From assembly GCA_003105195.1 (NCBI GenBank), contig PQAH01000201.1, positions 1-64,000 on the forward strand: a DNA stretch of 64,000 nucleotides, given 5' to 3'. The position numbers and the translations under genes were made by a program. The stretch is from Bradyrhizobiaceae bacterium (lineage in GTDB: Bacteria > Pseudomonadota > Alphaproteobacteria > Rhizobiales > Xanthobacteraceae). The notes beneath the pieces are model-generated. The model ran no database searches. It worked only from the letters and a program-made list of their open reading frames with translations, and had not been told where the DNA came from. The stretch's first letter is position 1. Every line of letters begins with the position of its first letter. Positions 59,341 through 64,000 of this stretch are shown here, one piece after another.

Positions 59341-60066
59341 TCAGGCCGTGGCGGCCCGGCGGTGGCAGGCGTTGATGTCGGCGATGCCGGGATGCGCCGC
59401 GATCACGGCGAGGACGTCGTCCATGAGCCCGCGGCTGCCGCGCGGCAGCGCCGCGAAGACCGCGCGGAAGAAGGCGAGGTCCTCGGGGAAATCGAGGGTC
59501 CAGCGGTGCCGCTCCAGGGCGGGGTCGCGGGACGCGAGGTTCGCGCGCGCGACCTGGGGCGCGCGCCGCAGCCACGGCGTGACATGCTCGCGGTCATAGG
59601 GCTCCCGGGTGCTGCGGTCGGCTTGCGCGAGCGCCGCGGTCGTGAACGCCTCGCAGTCGAGCCCGTGGGGAAAGCTGCGCGGCATGTTGTTGGCCGCATA
59701 GCCGGCGTCCTCGCGCGCCCGCAGGGCGAGGACGGCGCCGCAGATCTCGGGGTCGATCAGCGGACAGTCCGATGTGACCCGCATGACGACGTCGGCCCCG
59801 ACGGCGCGCGCGGCGCCGAGATAGCGGCCGAGCACGTCGGTCTCCGGGCCGCGGTGCACCCGGGCGCCGCAATCGCGGGCGACCGCCTCGAGCGGCGCGC
59901 TTTCGCCGCTGTCGGGGACCGCGCACACGACGAGGTCGCTGCCCGCGATGGCCGCGCACCGCGTCAGCACGTGGGCGAGGACCGGGCGTCCCTCGATCGG
60001 CTCCATCACCTTGCCGGGCAGCCGCGTCGAGCCCATGCGGGCCTGCACGATCACGGCGGTGGTCAC
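59341..60066 (-). CDS. SpsF-like cytidylyltransferase-family protein
   Basis: The 241-residue nucleotidyltransferase-fold protein has VIVQARMGSTRLPGKVMEPI, VVMRVTSDCPLIDPEI and TLDFPEDLAFF. SpsF-like proteins occur in spore-coat and nonulosonate clusters and are often taken as CMP-sugar synthetases. The start is GTG 60066, overlapping the HisF-like stop (GTGA). Here it may activate pseudaminic acid, with the NeuA-like gene at 47231 as alternative. Confidence 0.85.
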   Translation of the reverse strand: MTTAVIVQARMGSTRLPGKVMEPIEGRPVLAHVLTRCAAIAGSDLVVCAVPDSGESAPLEAVARDCGARVHRGPETDVLGRYLGAARAVGADVVMRVTSDCPLIDPEICGAVLALRAREDAGYAANNMPRSFPHGLDCEAFTTAALAQADRSTREPYDREHVTPWLRRAPQVARANLASRDPALERHRWTLDFPEDLAFFRAVFAALPRGSRGLMDDVLAVIAAHPGIADINACHRRAATA

Positions 60067-60821
60067 AGGCGCACCCGGAAGCCGCGCTCGGCGAGGTAGC
60101 GCTTCGCCTCGCGCGGCGTCTGCTCGGTGAAATGGAAGATCGAGGCCGCGGCCACGGCGCCGGCGCGCGTGCCGCTCAGCACGTCGGCCATGTGCCGGTA
60201 GCTGCCGCAGCCGCCCGAGGCGATCACCGGGATGCTGACGGCCGCCGCGACATCGCGCACGAGGTCCACGTCGTAGCCCGACATGGTGCCGTCGCGCTCG
60301 ACCGAGGTGAGCAGGATCTCGCCGGCGCCGAGGCGTTCCATTTCCTGGGCCCACGCGACCGGATCCCGGCCGGTACGGTTCTGCCCGCAACGGGTCACGA
60401 CCTCGGGCGTGCCGTCCGCCCGACGCTTCACATCGATGGAGACGACGATGCATTGGGCGCCGAACTCGGCGGCGCCGTGGCGGATCAGCTCGGGGGTCTC
60501 GACCGCGGCCGTGTTGATCGCGACCTTGTCGGCGCCGACCGCGAGCAGGTCGCGGATGTCCTCGACCGACTTCACGCCGCCGCCGACCGTCATGGGCATG
60601 AAGCAGTTGTCGGCGAGCTCGTCGATCTCGCGGAAGTTCGGGCGCCCGCCGGCCGGGGTCGCCGCGATGTCGAGGAAGACCAGCTCGTCCACCTCGCGCA
60701 GATTGTAGACGCGGATCGACTGCAGCGCCGCGCCGACGCGGCGCCCGGAGTCGAACGCCCTCCCCTTCACGAGGCCGACGCCCTTGAACAGCAGGGTCGG
60801 GATGATGCGGGTCTTGAGCAT
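60063..60821 (-). CDS. HisF homologue of the glycan amidotransferase system
   Basis: The 252-residue TIM barrel has MLKTRIIPTLLFKGVGLVKG at the start, where true HisF has IIPCLDV. The catalytic Asp11 is Leu here and Cys9 is Thr, while Asp130 (VVSIDVKRR) is kept. VGGGVKSVEDIRDLL and ASGGCGSYRHM are conserved phosphate-site segments. Loss of Asp11 argues against histidine synthesis and for a role in ammonia delivery with the adjacent HisH and PseA/WbpG-like proteins. Confidence 0.88.
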   Translation of the reverse strand: MLKTRIIPTLLFKGVGLVKGRAFDSGRRVGAALQSIRVYNLREVDELVFLDIAATPAGGRPNFREIDELADNCFMPMTVGGGVKSVEDIRDLLAVGADKVAINTAAVETPELIRHGAAEFGAQCIVVSIDVKRRADGTPEVVTRCGQNRTGRDPVAWAQEMERLGAGEILLTSVERDGTMSGYDVDLVRDVAAAVSIPVIASGGCGSYRHMADVLSGTRAGAVAAASIFHFTEQTPREAKRYLAERGFRVRL

Positions 60822-60826
60822 CAGGA

Positions 60827-61468
60827 TCAGGCCGCCAGGAAGTTCCGCAGGAGCCGGAAGCCGGCCTTCTGGCTCTTCTCGGGATGGAACTGGGTGCCGA
60901 AGACCGGCCGGTCCGCGAGCTCGATCGCCGAGGTGAAGCCGCCGCAATAGGGCGTGCGCGCGGCCTCGTTCGCCGTGTCGCCCAGCTTCAGGTGATAGCT
61001 GTGCACGAAATAGAAGTCGCTCGCCTCGGGGATGCCCGCGAGCAGGACCGAGCCCGGCCGCGCGACCACCTCGTTCCAGCCGATATGCGGGATGCGCTCG
61101 TCGGCGTTCTGCCGCTCGAGCCGGATCACCTCGCCGTCCACCAGGCCGACGCCCTCGAGCCTGCCGTTGTCCGCGCCCTCGGTTCCGGCGCGCGCCATCA
61201 GCTGCATGCCGAGGCAGGCGCCGAGGAACGGCACCTCGCGGGTGCTGCTGCGCTGGCGGATCGAGTCGAGCAGGCCCCAGGCCGCGAGATTGCGCATGGC
61301 GGCCGCGAAATTGCCGACGCCCGGCAGGACGATCCGGTCGGCCCGGTCGACGACGCGCGGATCGCGCGTGCGCTCGACGTCCCGGGCGCCGCATTCCTCC
61401 AGCGCGCGGACCATCGAATCCACGTTGCAGAGGCCGTAGTCGACGACGACGGTCAATCCCGCGCCCAT
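60827..61468 (-). CDS. HisH homologue, glutamine amidotransferase subunit
   Basis: The 213-residue class I glutaminase has nucleophile Cys85 (GACLGMQLM) and His195/Glu197 (QFHPEKS). It would release ammonia from glutamine and pass it to the HisF-like partner, which starts 5 bp after its stop. It is in the glycan operon, so it serves the acetamidino-sugar amidotransferase rather than histidine biosynthesis. Confidence 0.9.
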   Translation of the reverse strand: MGAGLTVVVDYGLCNVDSMVRALEECGARDVERTRDPRVVDRADRIVLPGVGNFAAAMRNLAAWGLLDSIRQRSSTREVPFLGACLGMQLMARAGTEGADNGRLEGVGLVDGEVIRLERQNADERIPHIGWNEVVARPGSVLLAGIPEASDFYFVHSYHLKLGDTANEAARTPYCGGFTSAIELADRPVFGTQFHPEKSQKAGFRLLRNFLAA

Positions 61469-61470
61469 GG

Positions 61471-62619
61471 TCAGGCGAGCTCGAACACGGGAAGAAGGTT
61501 GCCGTCGCGGTCGCGCACCGGCTTGCCCCGGTTGTCGGTGCGGAACAGCGCCTTGTTGGTGAAGCGGTCGCAGATTGCCTGGAACTCGTCGAGCGTCATG
61601 TCGATCTCGCGCAGGATCTCGGCGATCGGCCGCCCCAGATAGGTCCAGGGGAACTTGCCGTCGTGGCGCTTCACCAGCGCGACCGCGTCGGCGCGCGAGA
61701 GGCGGCCGCGGCGGATGTGGTTGTTGGCGATGTCGGTGGCGCGGCCGAAGCCGAATTTCAGGTACTTGAAATAGTCGTGGATGCCGGTCTGGTAGTTGTC
61801 GAGGTTCTCGTAGGCGGCGAGCGAGCCCTCCACCATGTGCGGCAGCGTCTCGAAGCCGAACCCTTGCGCGATCAGCGCGTTCTGGTAGCCGTCCCAGGGG
61901 AAGAAGTAGCCGAGATAGATCCCGGTCACGCCGACCGCCTTGAGCTCCTCGTCGCTCGGGTAGCTGTACTGCACGAGGTCGCGGCGCGAGATGCCGTCGA
62001 GGCCGACGAGGTCGGAGACGCGCAGGCCGAGCAGGCCGCCGAACTCCTCGAGCCAGCGCCGGTCGAGCACGTGGTCCTCCTGCGCGGTGGCCGGGCCGCC
62101 GTACTCGTTCTGCGGATTCTCGCCCCAGACCAGCAGCGGCACGCGCATCGCCACCGCCATGCGCACCGGCACCGTGAAGATCGTGACGTGCTCGGGCCAG
62201 CTGATGTCGCCGATCTCGGCGAGCGCCAGGCGGTTGATGCGGCGGCGCAGCGCCGGATTGGTGGTGATCTCGATGTGGTCGACGCCGAGCCGGGCGATGT
62301 TCTGCAGGTTGCGGCGGCCGACCTCGGAGAGCGAGTCCGTGGTCGCGGTCACGCACAGGGGCTTGAGGTCGTGCTCCAGCAGGCGGATCACCTGGTAGGT
62401 CGAGTCCTTGCCGCCCGAGACCGGCACGATGCAGTCGTAGTTCGAACCGTCCTTCGCGCGATAGCGGTCGGTGATGCGCAGGAACTCCGCGCGGCGCGCC
62501 GCCCAGTCGACCTCGGTCCGCTTCTCGAAGCCGATGCAGGCCGAGCAGACGCCGCGCGCGTCGAACCAGAGGTCCGGCTTGGTCTCGGGATAGAGACAGT
62601 GGCTGCAGAACCTGATCAC
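61471..62619 (-). CDS. N-acetyl sugar amidotransferase (WbpG/PseA-like)
   Basis: The 382-residue PP-loop enzyme has a four-Cys zinc site (Cys5, Cys8, Cys25, Cys28 in CSHCLYP and CSACIGFE), ATP loop VSGGKDSTYQ (68-76), VWGENPQNEYGG and YFFPWDGYQNA. Members convert an N-acetyl group to an acetamidino group with ammonia from HisH. It starts at GTG 62619 in a GTGA overlap with the PseC stop. The position in a Pse block suggests an acetamidino pseudaminic acid. Confidence 0.9.
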   Translation of the reverse strand: MIRFCSHCLYPETKPDLWFDARGVCSACIGFEKRTEVDWAARRAEFLRITDRYRAKDGSNYDCIVPVSGGKDSTYQVIRLLEHDLKPLCVTATTDSLSEVGRRNLQNIARLGVDHIEITTNPALRRRINRLALAEIGDISWPEHVTIFTVPVRMAVAMRVPLLVWGENPQNEYGGPATAQEDHVLDRRWLEEFGGLLGLRVSDLVGLDGISRRDLVQYSYPSDEELKAVGVTGIYLGYFFPWDGYQNALIAQGFGFETLPHMVEGSLAAYENLDNYQTGIHDYFKYLKFGFGRATDIANNHIRRGRLSRADAVALVKRHDGKFPWTYLGRPIAEILREIDMTLDEFQAICDRFTNKALFRTDNRGKPVRDRDGNLLPVFELA

Positions 62620-63794
62620 GCGGACCCTACCAGCCGTGCGAGCGAATCCGCCACGTGACGCACGTCCTCGTCCGTCATGGCGGGGAAGAGCGGAATCGAG
62701 AGGCAGCGGGCGTAATAGGCCTCCGCGCCCGGAAGACGGAGATCGCCGTAGCGCTTGCGGTAGTAGGGCTGCAGGTGGACCGGGATGTAGTGCACCTGCG
62801 TGCCGACGCCCTCGGCGCGCAGCGCGGCCATGAAGCGGGCGCGCGTGGTGCCGAGCGCCGCGAACTCGACCAGCACCGCGTAGATGTGCCAGCCGTGCGG
62901 ATGGTTGCCGTGCGGCACCGGCCGCAGCCGCGGGAACAGCGGCGCCAGCAGCGCGTCGTAGCGGCGCGCGATCTCGACGCGCCGGCGATGGAAGCGGTCG
63001 AGCTTGGCGAGCTGGCTCACGCCGAGCGCGCAGAGCACGTCGGGAAGCCGGTAGTTCCAGCCGACCTCCGGCATCTCGTACCACCAGGGATTGGCCTCGC
63101 CGTCCTCGAAGGCGCGCGCGCGGTCCGTGAAGGCGTCCGGCTCGCGCACCATGCCGTGGCTGCGCAGGCTGCGCATGCGGGCGGCGAGATCCGCGTCGGC
63201 CGTGGTCACCACGCCGCCCTCGGCGGTCGCGATCGCCTTCACGGGATGGGTCGAGAAGCAGGCCGACTGCGCGTGGGGCGTGGCGCCGATGCCCTCCACG
63301 CCGAGCGCGTGACAGGCGTCCTCGATCAGCGCGACGCCCTTCGCCCGCGCCACCGCGGCGAGCGCGGCCATGTCGCAGACCTGGCCGTTGAGATGCACCG
63401 GCAGCGCCGCCCTGGCGGTGTGATCGCGCGGCGCGCGGGCGAGCGCCGCCGCCAGGGTCTCGGCGGTCATCAGCCCGGTGTCGGGGTCGACGTCGGCGAA
63501 CACCACCTCGGCGCCGGTCATGCGCACCGCATTGGCGGTGGCGAGGAAGGTCGCGGCCGGCACCACGGCGGCGTCGCCGGGGCCGAGGCCGGCCGCGAGC
63601 GCCGCGAGATGCAGCGCCGCGGTGCCGCTGTTGCAGGCGACCGCATGGGCGGCGCCGGTGGCGCGCGCGAAGGCCCCCTCGTATTCCTCCACCTTGGGGC
63701 CGGTGGTGAGGAAGTCGCCGCGCAGCGCGGCCGCGACCGCCGCCACGTCGTCGTCCTCGATGGTCTGGCGCCCGTAGGGCAGGAAGCCGGTCAT
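62616..63794 (-). CDS. pseC: UDP-4-amino-4,6-dideoxy-N-acetyl-beta-L-altrosamine transaminase
   Basis: The 392-residue DegT/DnrJ/EryC1 aminotransferase begins MTGFLPYGRQTIEDDDVAAV, as PseC proteins do. It has ACNSGTAALHLA, EDACHALG and Lys186 in STHPVKAIATAEGG as PLP lysine, and HYIPVHLQPYY near the C terminus. It aminates the PseB product. Start ATG 63794 overlaps the PseB stop by 4 bp. Confidence 0.92.
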   Translation of the reverse strand: MTGFLPYGRQTIEDDDVAAVAAALRGDFLTTGPKVEEYEGAFARATGAAHAVACNSGTAALHLAALAAGLGPGDAAVVPAATFLATANAVRMTGAEVVFADVDPDTGLMTAETLAAALARAPRDHTARAALPVHLNGQVCDMAALAAVARAKGVALIEDACHALGVEGIGATPHAQSACFSTHPVKAIATAEGGVVTTADADLAARMRSLRSHGMVREPDAFTDRARAFEDGEANPWWYEMPEVGWNYRLPDVLCALGVSQLAKLDRFHRRRVEIARRYDALLAPLFPRLRPVPHGNHPHGWHIYAVLVEFAALGTTRARFMAALRAEGVGTQVHYIPVHLQPYYRKRYGDLRLPGAEAYYARCLSIPLFPAMTDEDVRHVADSLARLVGSA

Positions 63795-64000
63795 GCGGCC
63801 TTGCGTCCGATCAGGCGGGTGAGCCCGGCGTGGTCGAGCCACTCGGAATTGCGGTCGGAGGCGTAGCTGAAGCCCTCGGCGACCGGCTTCGCGCCGAGGC
63901 GCGCGAGATGGTCGCGGGTCCAGCCCGGGTTGACGGGGCAGATGACGTAGCGGTCGTCGAGCTCGACCGTCATGCGCGCATCGTCCTCGGTGACCATGAT
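63791..64000 (-). CDS. pseB: C-terminal end of PseB, UDP-N-acetylglucosamine 4,6-dehydratase (inverting)
   Basis: About 69 residues are visible, open to the window edge. The reading frame IMVTEDDARMTVELDDRYVI is the characteristic PseB C-terminal segment (HEVMvtEDDAR...), followed by a Trp-rich tail and the stop at 63791-63793. An internal ATG near 63997 is not the start; the gene continues to the right. It is the first step of the pseudaminic acid route. Confidence 0.85.
   Translation of the reverse strand: MMVTEDDARMTVELDDRYVICPVNPGWTRDHLARLGAKPVAEGFSYASDRNSEWLDHAGLTRLIGRKAA

Noticed and set aside
60063..61468. Histidine biosynthesis hisH-hisF pair
   Set aside because: HisF has Leu for catalytic Asp11, the genes are locked inside a glycan operon beside a sugar amidotransferase, and no other his gene is near.

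Overview
The window is high-G+C DNA with short intergenic gaps and long 4-bp-overlap operons. Rhizobiales-type families (a small TIGR03809-like protein, a WH-AAGTL anti-sigma factor, GlxA-type regulators) and dispersed palindromes whose translations read MAGLVPAI or MAGTGPA point to an alphaproteobacterium of the order Hyphomicrobiales, near Nitrobacteraceae/Xanthobacteraceae. This placement is inference. I saw no rRNA, tRNA, CRISPR array or origin.

Region 1 (1-7.7 kb, all minus): a peptide-use operon in the order gamma-glutamyltransferase, DUF1028 protein, two Dpp/Opp ATPases, periplasmic binding protein, permease (cut by the window start). A small c-type cytochrome and a 76-aa protein lie upstream. 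Region 2 (7.7-11.1 kb): repeat-rich spacer, then an ECF sigma factor / membrane anti-sigma / exported subtilisin-like protease operon. Region 3 (11.1-12.9 kb): decayed IS256 and IS1-like transposase pieces and a two-gene cassette of lower G+C, which looks acquired. Region 4 (12.9-26.6 kb): a fused UraD-UraH purine-catabolism enzyme, an AhpD-like protein, two exported proteins of unknown role, a hydantoinase, a GlxA-like regulator, a methyltransferase, a D-2-hydroxyacid dehydrogenase, a D-threonine-aldolase-like enzyme and a PucG-like aminotransferase. One exported protein (15672-18365) carries 29 uninterrupted copies of a six-residue Ser-His repeat.

Region 5 (26.6-33.7 kb, minus): a six-gene hydrogenase-4-like membrane complex (HyfB-C-E-F-G-I order). 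Its large subunit has serines where the NiFe-binding L1 cysteines should be and no C-terminal CxxC pair, so it fits the energy-converting-hydrogenase-related (Ehr) group rather than a real hydrogenase.

Region 6 (33.9-64 kb, all minus, nearly gapless): a surface-glycan locus. Its upstream end encodes a pseudaminic-acid pathway (PseB fragment, PseC, amidotransferase with dedicated HisH/HisF homologues, SpsF-like nucleotidyltransferase, Pse-associated methylase, PseG-PseH fusion, PseI). Next come three GT-B-like proteins and an ABC exporter, a second nonulosonate cassette (NeuB-like, SDR, NeuA-like), methyltransferases and five glycosyltransferases, and finally GDP-mannose/GDP-fucose synthesis (ManC, Gmd, a Gmd paralogue, Fcl) with a UDP-glucuronate-epimerase-like enzyme. 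The locus probably builds a capsule/K-antigen, O-antigen or flagellin glycan containing an acetamidino-type nonulosonic acid and a 6-deoxyhexose. No flagellin, polymerase or ligase gene is in view to decide between these.
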